Source: Cryptomeria japonica
Taxonomy: Eukaryota > Streptophyta > Pinopsida > Cupressales > Cupressaceae
NCBI RefSeq assembly: GCF_030272615.1
Contig: NC_081410.1
Coordinates: forward strand, 573,325,241-573,389,240
Reading direction: 5' to 3'
Length of the DNA: 64,000 nt
Positions 1 through 10,656 of the stretch are shown one piece after another. A model generated the notes under the pieces. It was not told where the DNA came from and did no database searches. It saw nothing but the letters and a program-made list of their open reading frames with translations. The position numbers and the translations under genes are program-made. How positions within the stretch are numbered: position 1 is the stretch's first letter; each line of letters starts with the position of its first letter.

Positions 1-1549
1 TAGACATTTTTAAGTAGGTGGTCTATGTTTTTTGTTTTTGCTAGCATCTCGTTGTCCTTTTGCTGGTCTTTCTATGGCTACTAGGTTGTATTACTTATAG
101 ATTGTAGATAGTTTTGTTTCTTAGACCTAGGTTCTTTTGTGATACTTTATCACTTTATCTTTAATGCTATGTTGTAAGGGGTTTTAGGTCCCCATAAAAA
201 CTATTTTTCTTAATCGAAAAATAACTTACGGGAATGAACTTTTCAACTAACCTAACTACAATCTAATTTTTAATTATCGAATGTAAACCTTATTTACTAA
301 CAAATTGAATAATTGGATTCCCACCATTCTATTTCTCTTCATTTGGTTGTAGAATTTCATGATAGTGTGAATGTTGGATCTCGGTGGTTACATGCACTTT
401 CTAGTAATGTTCATTTTCTTTTTCAACTTATAAATTCCCTTTTAAAATTTTTACTTCATTTCTCTACTAGGTGTTACTCATGTAGAAGAAATTTGAGGGT
501 ATAATTCAAACAAATATTATTTCTTTGAAATATATTTTTTGGCTTGTATGATTGGTGTTACATTGCCTATGTAGTATTCCCATCACCACATGAAAAACTA
601 ACATAATTTGTGATCTTCTTTCTATATTGTAATAGAGATGTCTAGTAGGAAGTACCAAATTTTACAAGGTTATCTAAGGTGAGCCTCATAAGAGATAACC
701 CACCATGTATCATTTAGTTTATCCTACAAAGTCAAGCTTGAACTGTATACATCATTGATTACTACATAGAAATTTTTTTGAACTTTTTTGAGCTAGCACA
801 CCATTTATCATTGAGTCCCTCTTGCAAAGTCACACTTTAATTGTATACATCATTGATTAATAGATATGAAATTTTTAAAAAAAATTATGAACAAGTGATT
901 TTTTTCCTTTCACATTAGAGAGAAAATAAAATTATACAGTTATCAAGATGAACGAGCTTCATATTTCTATATTATACCACCCTCTATGAGGAATCAAGTG
1001 GTTTATTCTCTTTGTCATTCACATAGTTGAGTGACTCCCTTCTCCCTAATAAATTAGAAAGTTCATTCCAATTCACTACATTTAAATTATTGAATGGCTC
1101 TAATAACTAATGTTCCAATTTTACTTTTGAGTCTAATGAACACACTTATGTTAATCTACAAAAAGGGAGAAAAGTATTAAATAATATTATGCATTATTTA
1201 ATTTTATTTTGGGTATACAAGCAACAAAAAACCTTGATTATAGTTTGGATAAATCACTATAGGCTAGCTAATGAAAAAAATCAAAAAGTTTACATTGGCT
1301 CTTTGATCACCTAATATTATTATATTTTAAATAAATTAAATAAAGATATATTATGTTTGTGTATTTCAAAAGATTCTTTTATGTTTCAATCGTTTAATTA
1401 AAAAAAAATGTGTCTAATTCTCTATGTATTAAACTATTTCGGATATATTTATCAAATATAAATACATAAATGAAAACAAAATATCAAAAAAGAATAAGTT
1501 ATTGCTATTAAATTTAATTTTTTTAATATTTCTATAATTTAATTATTAA
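1..1549. other. AT-rich DNA without a recognisable gene
   Basis: No reading frame longer than about 60 codons and no family motif is seen on either strand. The only structure noticed is a short tandem duplication near 698-875, listed separately. It ends at the left target-site duplication of element E1. Confidence 0.6.
698..876 (+). repeat. Two-copy diverged tandem repeat, unit about 100 bp
   Basis: Two direct copies begin with 'caccatgtatcattta' (about 700) and 'caccatttatcattga' (about 799). Both run through 'gtatacatcattgatta' and end in 'gaaattttt'. They differ at many positions, so the duplication is old. No function is suggested. Confidence 0.65.
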
Positions 1550-1554
1550 AATAG
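1550..1554 (+). other. Left target-site duplication of E1 (AATAG)
   Basis: The five bases AATAG directly precede the TG that opens the E1 5' LTR. The same five bases, as reverse complement CTATT at 8628-8632, border the inverted 3' LTR. This ties the two halves to one integration. Confidence 0.85.
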
Positions 1555-2328
1555 TGATGCAGGAGTGTCCCCGGTTCACAACAATCTTGCATCAACCAAA
1601 AACTTTTTTTTTCTTTCTCTTTTATTTTTTGTTTGCAATTTTAGTTTTCCTTTTTGGTTCACCAAATCTTGTGGAGTTGAATTCTACTTGATGAATTGAT
1701 CATCTTTCTTGCTTTTAGAACACACTGCATTTGGATCACTTTTTGGCAAGATATCACTACTAGTTTCCATGACAGTTTCTTGTTACTAGTTGCCTGAGAC
1801 CTATTCTAGTGATCTACCAGAACCCATTCCAAAGCTTGCAGAGCCTTGGGTGTTGATTTCAATGTTCCTTGGTGCGTGGCCAACCTTTTCTCATGATCTA
1901 AGTTTTATCCTTTGGATTTTCTGGAGGAATCTCTTGGTAGAGGCTGACCTTGTTTATTTTGCACATCAGGTCTTGTTCTTCAGGTTTTGATCCCTTTTGG
2001 GCTCAATTGATCCTTTGGATCGATATATATATTTGTAATCATGATTTAGAATGTAATCAATTAGAATCAATCAAAGTATCAGATAGATAGATTGTGCATA
2101 GAAGATAGATCTTTCGATTCAAGGTCTCGGTTGTGACCTATTCTACCAGGCCTGTATGCCAGTATGTTGTAACTTGGTTGTTACCAGTTGGGTGTAATCA
2201 AATTTCATGCAATAAAACTATCTATTATGTATTGGCTCCATCATATTTGTGTGTTTTTGTTGTGTTTACTATTGTTGACCAGTCCGGATTGATCTCTTTG
2301 AGGTCCCTCCTCACCAGTGACTGCTCGA
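1555..2328 (+). repeat. E1 5' LTR
   Basis: It begins TGATGCAGGAG and ends near ...GACTGCTCGA, two bases before the primer-binding site. The reverse complement of the sequence recurs at 8633-9432, and a relative occurs in E4 (29899-30688). Length is about 774 bp against 800 bp for its partner, with many substitutions between them. Confidence 0.88.
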
Positions 2329-2330
2329 AG

Positions 2331-2342
2331 TGGTATCAGAGT
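2331..2342 (+). other. E1 primer-binding site (initiator Met tRNA)
   Basis: The sequence tggtatcagagt matches the tggtatcagagc consensus complementary to the 3' end of initiator methionine tRNA. It sits two bases after the LTR, where minus-strand priming is expected. Confidence 0.85.
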
Positions 2343-2438
2343 GAAGTCTCATTTTAGAGGTTGTGTGTCTTGAATTTTTGTTGTAGGTTGGCGGATTTTT
2401 GGATCCGACCTACCATTACAGAGGAATAGCATGATTCG

Positions 2439-3489
2439 ATGGCGCAAAGAGGAAGTAGGAATGGTGGAGCATGTGGGAATGCATACCCTACTATGATGGA
2501 GATTTTGTGAGGAATAGCACCCCAGTTAGAAGCCGTGGAGACAACTGAGAGAAGAGGCTGACATATTGAATATGTAAGTGAAGATGAAGGAGAAGAAGCC
2601 TCGATAGAACAAGTAAACCTATCGGCAATTGATTTGGATGAAGAAAGATTTTTAAGGGTTTTGAGTAGCGCGAACACTAAACATCATTTTACCCCACCAG
2701 AATATGATGGGAAATTAGATTTAGAAGAATTGAAGGATTGGATCTCAGAGATGGAAAAGTATTTTGATTTTGAAAACACTGCAAAAGAGAGGAAGGTGAA
2801 ATATGCTTGTACCTGATTGAAAGGTCATGCATCTCTTTGGTGGGAGCATTTGCAAGTTGATAGACAAAGAAGAGGTAAAGAAAAGATTAATACATGGGAT
2901 TAGATGATTTCTAAGTTCAAATCGAAGTTTGTGCTGATGAATTATCAAGTGGATTTATTTCAAAAGTTGTAGAATCTGAGATAGAAGGAATCTAGTGTGA
3001 AGAAGTACATCAAAGTATTTTACAAGTTGAACATCAAATCCAAACACGATGATGAAGTTGAACAAATTGCAAGATATTTGAATGGGTTGTCAATGTCTAT
3101 ACAATATGAACTTAGTACAATCAAATTGGAGAGTGTTAAAGAGGCTTACCAATATGCACTAAAGGCTGAAGAGAAATTGAACAAAAGACATGAACAGAGA
3201 CAGAGAGGTAGATGTGGAAGGTTTATCAGAGGAATATTTCAAGGAGGAAGAGGATATAATCAAGGAAGAGGAACTTGTATAGATCAAAACAAGGACAAGG
3301 AAGTGAACAAAGAAGGTAATTCATACTAGAAGGATGATAGAAATTTCTACTGGAGGAGAGAACCGAATGGTTACTAGAATGAGAACTTTGAAATATAAGA
3401 TAAGAGGATATTTAGAGGAACTTGATTTAAGTGTGGAGGAGAAGGACACCATGCATTTGAGTGTAAGAATACAAAGACTACTAGAAGAG
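2439..3489 (+). pseudogene. E1 gag (capsid/nucleocapsid), decayed
   Basis: Gag would form the retrotransposon particle and package its RNA. The likely start is the ATG at 2439, which aligns with the start in E4. The frame is broken by several stops. Recognisable parts are the retrotransposon-gag region (about 2700-3170, including 'ARYLNGL'), a basic Arg/Gly-rich stretch (about 3190-3290) and a zinc knuckle near 3425-3470. The first cysteine of the CCHC knuckle has become a stop, while the remaining C, H and C are visible. E4 carries the same gag in reverse. It cannot encode a full-length protein. Confidence 0.75.
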
Positions 3490-3497
3490 TAGTAGTA

Positions 3498-4268
3498 GTG
3501 GAAGAAAACCCCACTGGGTCAGAAAATAAACTGAAAGATGGAGAACTGTTGATGATGAGGAGAGCTTTGTGTCATAATGGAGGAGATGAAGAACCCTTGC
3601 AGAGGAAGAATCTGTTCAAAACCAGATGTAAGGTATCTGGTAAGTGTTATAAAGTTGTTATTAAGAGTGGTAGTTTAGATAATCTTGTTTTAGAAGAGAT
3701 GGTGAATAAGTTGAAATTTGAGAGATTGAAACACCCTAAGCCTTATCAGATAGCATGGATTCAGGATGAACATAAGATGTTAGTAAGTCAATAGTGTTTG
3801 GTGAAATTGAAAATTCGAACTTATCATGATGAATTTTTGTGTGATATTATGCCTATGGATATTTGTCATCCTTTGTTGGGTAGACCTTGGCAATTTGATA
3901 GATAGGCAATACATGATGGGAGGAACAATACATACACTATTGTGGCCAATGGGATGAAGCAAACCTTGTTACATTTGGAGCAACCTTTTAAGAATGAAGT
4001 TTGTACAAATGCCAAAATCAGTTTAGTAGATGAAAGGAAATTCATGGATGGACTAAGACATGAGAATGTGTGTTTTGCCTTAATTCCTAAGAAGAGTAAG
4101 AGACTAGAACTAGAAGAAGAGCACTCAGAAGAGATAAGAGATTTGCTGACAGAATATGAGGATATAATTTTAGATAATGTACCCGATAGATTGCCACCCA
4201 TTGGAAGTATTAGTCATTGCATGGAATTGGTTCCTGGGGCTAGTTTGCCTAACAAAGCTGGACACTAG
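3498..4268 (+). pseudogene. E1 aspartic protease and linker to RT, decayed
   Basis: This part would process the gag-pol polyprotein. The active-site motif, DSGSSDNLV in E4 (28317-28817), reads KSGSLDNLV here near 3664, so the catalytic aspartate is lost. The downstream 'MPMDICHPLLGRPWQFD' block at about 3849-3900 is the usual protease C-terminal motif of this lineage. Stops occur at about 3792 and 3903. The linker continues through 'LPPIGSISHCMELVPG' to the start of RT. Confidence 0.75.
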
Positions 4269-4269
4269 T

Positions 4270-5475
4270 TGACACTAGTAGAGAATGAAGAACTGAATAG
4301 ACAAGTGCAGGAGCTGTTAAAGAAAGGTTTGATTAGAGAGAGTTTGAGCCCTTATGCAGTACCAATAGTATTAGCACCTAAGAATAATGGAGAATGAAGG
4401 ATGTGTACTGATTCAAGAGCAATAAACAAGATCACGGTGAAATACCATTTTCCTTTTCCTAGGATGGATGACATAATGGAATATTTGAGTGGAGAAAAAT
4501 ACTTCACAAAGACAGATTTGAAGAATGGATATCATCAGATTAGGATCAAAGAAGGTGACGAGTGGCAGACAATATTTAAGATAAATGAAGGACTATATGA
4601 ATGGTTGGTGATGCCTTTTGGATTGACGAATGCATCGAGTACTTTCATGAGGTTGATGAATGATGTATTGAAGAAATCCTTGGGTAGGTTTGTTATTGTG
4701 TATTTGGATGACATTCTAATTTTTAGTAAAACAAAAGAGGAGCATTTGTTGTAGTTAAGACAAGTTTTGTAGAGGTTGAGAGAAGAAAATTTGTTGATCA
4801 ATATCAATAAGTGTGCTTTCATGAAGGATGAGTTAGTCTATTTAGGATTTGTGATATTTGAGGATGGTTTGAAGATGGACCCTGATAAAGTGAAATCCAT
4901 TGTTGAGTGGCCTTCACTGGAAAGCATTGGGGAGGTAAGATAATTTCATGGATTGGCTAGTTTTTATCAGAAGTTTATTAGAAGTTTCAGTTTAGTTTGT
5001 AACCCTATGACTGAGACCATGAGAGGAGATTGAAAGGAACTCAAGTGGACCACTGGAGCAAACAAAAGTTTTGAATTGTTGAAGTAGAAAGTGACTTAGT
5101 AGCTTGTGTTAGCTTTACCAAATTTTAATAAAGTATTTCAAGTAGATTGTGATGCAAGTGGAACAACAATATGAGTAGTATTGAGTCAAGAAGGGAGAGA
5201 AGTGGCCTATTTCAGTGAGAAATTGAATTATGCCCATAAGAGATATTCAGTGTATGATCAGGAATTTTATTCCATAATTCAAGCCTTGAAGAAATGGAGA
5301 CACTACTTGTTGCCTAAGGAGTTTGTGTTGAATATAGATCATCAAGCTTTGCAGTATCTGAATAGTCAGAGTAAGTTGAATCCAAGACATAGGAGATGGG
5401 TAGAATTCTTGCAGAGTTACACCTTTATGTTTAAGGATAGAAGTAGGAAATCTATTTTTTTTTTGATGCATTGAG
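4270..5475 (+). pseudogene. E1 reverse transcriptase and RNase H, decayed
   Basis: It would copy element RNA into DNA and degrade the RNA strand. RT is well preserved over 4401-4754: '[19 protein letters not shown]', '[12 protein letters not shown]' and the catalytic YLDD at 4701-4712. RNase H follows with 'VDCDASG' near 5145, 'YFSEKLN', and 'ALKKWRHYLLPKEF' at about 5284-5325. Stops at about 4396, 4753, 4768, 4942 and 5031 and shortened spacing near 5450 break the frame. Of the E1/E4 family pair, only E1 retains RT; E4 has lost it. Confidence 0.85.
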
Positions 5476-5619
5476 TAGGAGAAGGAATTTTCTGACAGAG
5501 ACGAGAGTGACAACATTAGGTTTTAAAGATTTGAAGACCAAGATTTTGCATAACCTTGGAAAGCATGTAGAGAACTGATTATGGTTGATAGGAGAAAATA
5601 GTTTTATTATTTCATTCAG

Positions 5620-6402
5620 GATGGGATGTTATTTAGGGGAGTTCAGTTGTGCATACCTAAGAGTTCCATGAGAGAGAACCTAATAAAAGAGAAACATAGT
5701 GGAGGACTAGCTAGACATTTTGGCATTGACAAAATAGTTGCATTGGTGAGTGAGAAGTACTTTTGGCCCAAGATTCATAAGGATGTTAATAGATATGTGC
5801 AAAGTTGTAGAGTTTGTCAAGTTGCAAAGGTAGTAGTCCGAATGTGGGATTGTATAAACCTTTGACAATACTGGCAAGACCTTGGGAGGATATAACCATG
5901 GATTTTGTACTTGGATTGCCTAAGACATTGAGAGGAAATAATTCTATATTTGTGGTAATGGATAGATTTTCGAAGATGGCTCATTACATACCTTGTAAGA
6001 AGACATCAAATGCATTACATGTAGCAAACCTATTTTTCAAGGAAGTGGTGAGATTGCATGGATTACCTAAGAGCATAGTTTCAGACAGAGACACTTTGGA
6101 AGATGATGAAGATAGATTTGAAGTTTAGTTCTACTTTTCATCCACAGTTTGATGGACAGACATAAGTTGTTAACCGATGTTTGGGAAATTTGTTGAGATG
6201 ATTAGTGGGAGATAAAACCAGAAGTTGGGATTTGATCCTTGCACAAGCAGAGTTTGCCTACAACAATTCAATGAATAGAAGTACCAAAAAAACACCTTTT
6301 GAGATTGTTACCAGAGTGCATCCTAGAGGAATATTAGAATTGAGAGACGTTAGTAGTGAAGATCAGAAGAGTTTAGAAGAAGAAGATTTTGTAGATCACA
6401 TG
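5620..6402 (+). pseudogene. E1 integrase, N-terminal and core part, cut by inversion
   Basis: Integrase inserts the cDNA into the host genome. The H2C2 zinc-binding region ('ARHFGIDKIVALV ... SCRVCQVAK', 5698-5830) and the core ('[15 protein letters not shown]', '[17 protein letters not shown]', 'SIVSDRDT') are clear. About 30 bases following SDRDT, present in E4, are missing. The catalytic glutamate region reads 'GQT' followed by a stop. Similarity ends near 6402; the chromodomain-bearing C-terminus lies inverted at 9433-9981. Confidence 0.82.
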
Positions 6403-7740
6403 TTTTGATTTAAAAGTGAAGGTATTAAAATATGATTTTAAATATTGTTAGACTATAAAAATTATGTTTAGTATTTGTAGGTAAGATAAATATTTATATA
6501 TTGAGGTGGAAAGGTGAAATTTATGTATCTTTATCATTTTTTAAATTTATTTTAACTTTTATTAATTCTTGTATTATAGTGGAGGTTACACTTCTTAGCA
6601 ATTCAATAAAAAGATGATCCTGATGCTCCTCCCTCAGCTGCCACTGCTTTGGTTGTTTGAGGAAGTTTTTTGATGAATAGCTTGTTTTTTTGTTTCTGGT
6701 CATTGGCCATGTGACTCTCGTGGGGTGATCTTGTATCCCCTGACCTTTTTTGTGTGTGAATATGTACTTTAATATTTTCAATTAATAGAGAAGGTCTATT
6801 TATAAAATAAAAATAAAAAAATTTGAGAATGCCAACTGGGATTAAAAGAAATCAACGATAGTAAAAGAATGTCTTCCTATTTTTTAAAGATTTGTAGTAG
6901 GGTGAAGTCTCAATCCATCACTTGGTATTTTTTAAAACACCAATATCCATCTCCGTAAAAAGAGTATGAACATATTTCTATAGCCAAGAATTGAAAATTC
7001 TTTACCATTTCAAGATCACCTCTTAAATTTAACTTAAACAAATTTATTAGAGATCATTTATAATGGAAGAATGTGTTTTTGTTATTTTAATCTTTGAATA
7101 AATATAAGTAAAGTATAAGTTCGTTATTCTATTAAAAAAATATTATATTGTAATTAATACTAAATGATTATTATATTATGATATTATAGTTAATATTAAA
7201 TTATTGTTAAAATATAGTTATATTATTATATTTTAATATATTATTGTTATATTTTTATATTTCTATTGAATAGTAAAAAAGTATTACTAATTTTGTAATA
7301 AAATTAATATTAAATTAAAAAATAATAATTAAATAATTTTTAATTTTTTATACATTTAAGTGTCCAAACATATCTAAATATTCTTAAGTGATTAAATTAT
7401 GGAAATAATTAATTTTAAACTTTAAAAAATTTATTTTGATGGAAACATGATATATAATTTATTTAAAATATAGAAACATCTTTTTGTGATTAATTACTTA
7501 TTAGGCAAAGATGGATAAATTGAATAAGAAATCAAGAAAACAAAAAAACAAAAAACAAAAAAATCAATTCATAGGAAAACACTAAGAAAAATTAAATATC
7601 AAACTAAGATAAAACTATAGCCCATTAAATTAAGAAAATTGTAGCTTATATTTTTAATTTTTAATTTAAATTTATTTGTGTATAAAATAAATAATCAAAT
7701 AATATATCTTAAGATATAATATATTTTAATAGAATCAAAT

Positions 7741-8600
7741 ACTACACCCTAACCCTAACACTACTTATAACACTAAACCAAATTGAATCCTAACCATATT
7801 TGAAATGGAACCCTTAGCATAACACTAAAAAAAATTTCACACTAACCCTAACACTAAGCCACATTAAAACCTAAAACTAAAACTAATTACTAAACCAAAT
7901 TGAACCCTAATCTTAAATACAATTTAATCCTAATGCTAACTCTAATACTAAACCAAATTGAACCATAACCCTAAAACAAATTTAACCTTAACTCCACTAA
8001 ATTGAGCTTGAACTCTAAATCAAGTCAAACCCTCACCTTAAATCAATTAGGACCTTAACCCTATACAAACTTAAACCTTAACCAATTTGAGGCTTAACCC
8101 TAAAATTACTTGAAACTCGACCCTAACAAAATTGAATTGTAACCCTAAATCCTTAGATAGAATTGAACCCTAACACTAAACCAAAGTGAACTCTAACTAT
8201 AAACATAGTAGAGAACACAACATCAAAACTATTACTAAACTTTTAACCAAATTGAACCTTAGCCCTTAAACTAAACCAAACAATCCTAACAATATCTCTA
8301 ACACTAAACCGAATTGAACCCTAAACCTAAACAAAATTTAACCCTAACCCTACACAAAATTGAGCCCAAAATCTATGTCAATTCAAACCCTAACCCTAAA
8401 TCGATTAGAACCTTAACCCTATATTAACTTAAACATTAACCAAATTGAGCCCAAAATATAGGTCAAGTAAACCCCTAAGCCTAAATCAATTAGAACCTTA
8501 ACCCTATATTAATTTAAACCCTAACAAATTTGAGGCTTAACCCTAAAATAATTTGAAACTCAACAGTATATTAACTTAAACCCTAAAACTAAACCAAATA
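7741..8600 (-). repeat. Degenerate interstitial telomere-like repeat block
   Basis: About 860 bp is dense in CCCTAA and CCCTAAA words, the complement of TTAGGG/TTTAGGG. A second word, 'aaaccaaattgaa', recurs at about 7775, 7899, 7954, 8230, 8300 and 8440. A larger unit of about 90-120 bp ('ttgagc...aattaggacc/attagaacc ttaaccctata') occurs near 7996, 8362 and 8450. It is too irregular for a functional telomere. As drawn, the C-rich strand is on +; before the inferred inversion the G-rich strand was on +. Confidence 0.75.
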
Positions 8601-8627
8601 AAAATTTATTTTTGACATAACCTTAAT

Positions 8628-8632
8628 CTATT
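8628..8632 (-). other. Right target-site duplication of E1, inverted (AATAG on -)
   Basis: CTATT on + directly borders the TG at 8633; read on the minus strand it is ...TTCA|AATAG. It equals the AATAG at 1550-1554 with no mismatch. Confidence 0.83.
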
Positions 8633-9432
8633 TGAAGCAATCACCGGTGAGGAGGGACCTCAAAGAGATCAATCCGAACTGGTCAACAATAATAAACACA
8701 ATGGAAACACACACATATATGATGGAAGCAATGCAGAACAAATAGTTTTATTGTATTAAATTTTATTACACCTGACTAGTAACAACCAGGTTACAACATA
8801 TCAGGACACATGCCTAGTAGAATAGGTCACAATCGAGACCTTGAATCAAAAGATCTATCTTCTAGGCACAGTTTATCTATCTGATACTCTAATTGATTAC
8901 ATTCTAAACCATGATTACAAATATATATATATCGATCCAAAAGATCCAGTTGGCCCAAAAGGGATCAAAACCCGAAGAAAAAGACCTAACATGCGAAATA
9001 AATAAGGTCGACCTCCGCCAAGAGATTCCTTTGGAAAATCCAAAGGATGAAACATCGATTGCGAGAAAAGGTTAGCCACATGCCAAGGAACATTGAAATC
9101 AACACCCAAGGCTCTGTAAGCTTCAGAATGGGTTCTAGTAGATCACCAGAATAGGTCTTAGGCAACTGGTATCAAAGGAACAACCGGTAACAAGAAACTA
9201 TCATGGAAACCGGTAGCGATATCTTGCTGGAAAGTGATCCAAATGCAATGCGATCTGAAAGCAAGAAAGATTATCAAGTCTTCAAGTAGAATCCAACTCC
9301 ACAAGTTCCAATGAGACAAAATCGAGACACATAGAAAGGAAAACTAAAACTACAAACAAAAAACAAAACATAAAGGAAAAAATACTTTTGGTTGATGCAA
9401 GATTGTTGTGAACCAGGAATGCTCCTGCATCA
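8633..9432 (-). repeat. E1 3' LTR, inverted
   Basis: This is the reverse complement of the 1555-2328 LTR: it opens on the minus strand with TGATGCAGGAGC at 9432 and ends ...GATTGCTTCA at 8633. It is slightly longer than its partner (800 bp). Confidence 0.88.
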
Positions 9433-9981
9433 GACATCTGAGGTTAATGAAAAAGTGAGCCTCTCACTTTGTTGGGGTCAGACAAAAACCAAGGTGGTCT
9501 ACCTCTGGCTGAGAAATCCAAGATGAATCTTCAACTGGTCTGCCCTTCTACTTCACAAGATACTCTTTGTATTGACTGTTTCGAGTACTACGCCCAATCC
9601 TACTGTCCAAAATCTCTTCAATCTAATCAAATTTCGTTTGGGGAAATTGTTTCTCAAGGTCTGCAACACTATACTCACTGAATGTTGGTTCATGGTACTC
9701 ATGAAGATCTGCAATGTTGAATATAGGTGAGATACTTAGACTATCCAGTTGCTCCACTTCATATGCATTTCTAGAACTAAACTTCCCCAAAATCTTACAG
9801 GGTCCAAACTTCTTCATTTGTAACTTATTTTAAGTTCCAACCGAGAATCTCTTTTTTCTCAGATATACCATCGCTTCAGCGCCAACTTCAATTTATTTAT
9901 GTCTCTTCTTCTCACATGTCATCTCCTTATATTGGTTGTTCATGTCTTCCAAATGCTATTTAACCTGAATATGCAAAGTCT
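9433..9981 (-). pseudogene. E1 integrase C-terminus with chromodomain-like tail, inverted
   Basis: The minus strand encodes 'MKKFGPCKILGKFSSRNAYEVE' (9750-9817), the integrase C-terminal beta-barrel motif. A chromodomain-like block 'YKEYLVK' ... 'VEDSSWIS' lies near 9500-9560. In chromoviruses such a tail directs insertion towards particular chromatin. A stop interrupts the chromodomain (after 'EYLVK'), and the following sequence runs into the 3' LTR. Confidence 0.75.
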
Positions 9982-10656
9982 TTTATGATAAAAATTTAAA
10001 TATTCATAAAAAATAAATAATAAATTTAAATATACAATAATAAATATTATAAGTTTGATAAATTGAATTTTTGAATAAACAACTATCAAAATATTATATA
10101 TTTAATTTTAATTTCTCAAAAATCACTTATTACTTTCACTTATAAATTATTCTAAATATTATCATTTCATATCTAAAAGTACAAATAGAATGAAAAATAT
10201 AAATTCTAGTGAATTGATTAGTCACATAACTCAAGCAATAATAAGAAACATCAATGTAGCCTACCAGATATAAAAAAAAAATTCTCTTTTGGTTACAGTT
10301 GTTATGCTGAAATTTTGGTAGGGTTTATTTGGCTCACAAATGGATTAATTGCTTTGCATTTTGGAGGAAGAGGGTTTGAATGCTTGTGGAAATCGCACCA
10401 GAAAAAACTAGGAGTTTGTCATTATGCTAATGATAGGTACATAATTTTAATTTCGTTGGATTTGATTTTTAATTTGGTCATAGAATCCACAAGAATCTAT
10501 AGTTTAGATGTATCTTTTAAAATGTTAAGAGAATGGATCTATTATTAAATTTTAAATGAATCTATTAAAAAAATAGATTAGTTAAAATTCATCACCTTAA
10601 AATGAATATTGTTTTCCTTCTAACCAAAAGAAATGTAAATTTTGATCACTAAACTT
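9982..10656. other. AT-rich spacer between E1 and E2
   Basis: No retroelement motif is seen. 9982-10290 is very AT-rich. One exon-like stretch at 10299-10436 is listed separately. The rest, to the E2 LTR at 10657, shows nothing recognisable. Confidence 0.5.
10299..10436 (+). other. Exon-like open stretch of unknown origin
   Basis: A pyrimidine-rich run ending 'ggttacag' (splice-acceptor-like) precedes 138 bp with one open frame containing 'GGRGFECLWKSHQKK' and 'VCHYANDR'. It is followed by 'ag|gtac', a donor-like site. Composition is less biased than the surroundings. I do not recognise the protein. It could be a remnant exon or chance, and no neighbouring exon was found. Confidence 0.25.

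Larger units (their letters stand above)
1555..6402 (+). mobile_element. E1: Ty3/gypsy chromovirus-type retrotransposon, 5' part
   Basis: The order is 5' LTR, initiator-Met-tRNA primer-binding site, gag, protease, reverse transcriptase, RNase H and integrase, which is the Ty3/gypsy order. Homology to the related element E4 stops abruptly inside the integrase C-terminal region at about 6402 and resumes in opposite orientation at about 9981. With the inverted piece (8633-9981) the element would total about 6.2 kb. All coding parts contain stops and frameshifts, so it is dead. The family call rests on domain order and the chromodomain-like tail. Confidence 0.88.
6403..8632. other. Former right flank of E1, now inverted
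   Basis: This 2.2 kb is not retroelement sequence. Its right end is the E1 target duplication (CTATT at 8628-8632) and its left end meets the broken integrase. It is best read as host DNA that lay beyond the E1 3' LTR and was inverted with it. 6820-7740 is extremely AT-rich with A-runs at 7525-7565. 7741-8600 is telomere-like. A short open frame at 6521-6781 (-) has no recognisable motif and is not called as a gene. Confidence 0.65.
8633..9981 (-). mobile_element. E1: 3' part, inverted relative to the 5' part
   Basis: It contains the integrase C-terminal tail plus the 3' LTR, which is exactly the segment missing from the forward copy. The homology switch lies near 9981, where the aligned E4 sequence continues with bases equivalent to the 6390s of the forward half. 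Together with the matching target duplication this makes one inversion with an intra-integrase breakpoint the simplest history. Confidence 0.82.

Noticed and set aside
2354-2677. 107-codon minus-strand frame
   Set aside because: Antisense to the E1 gag start; no motif of its own.
7741-8600. A true chromosome end
   Set aside because: The repeats are degenerate, mixed with other words and flanked on both sides by ordinary sequence, so it is interstitial.
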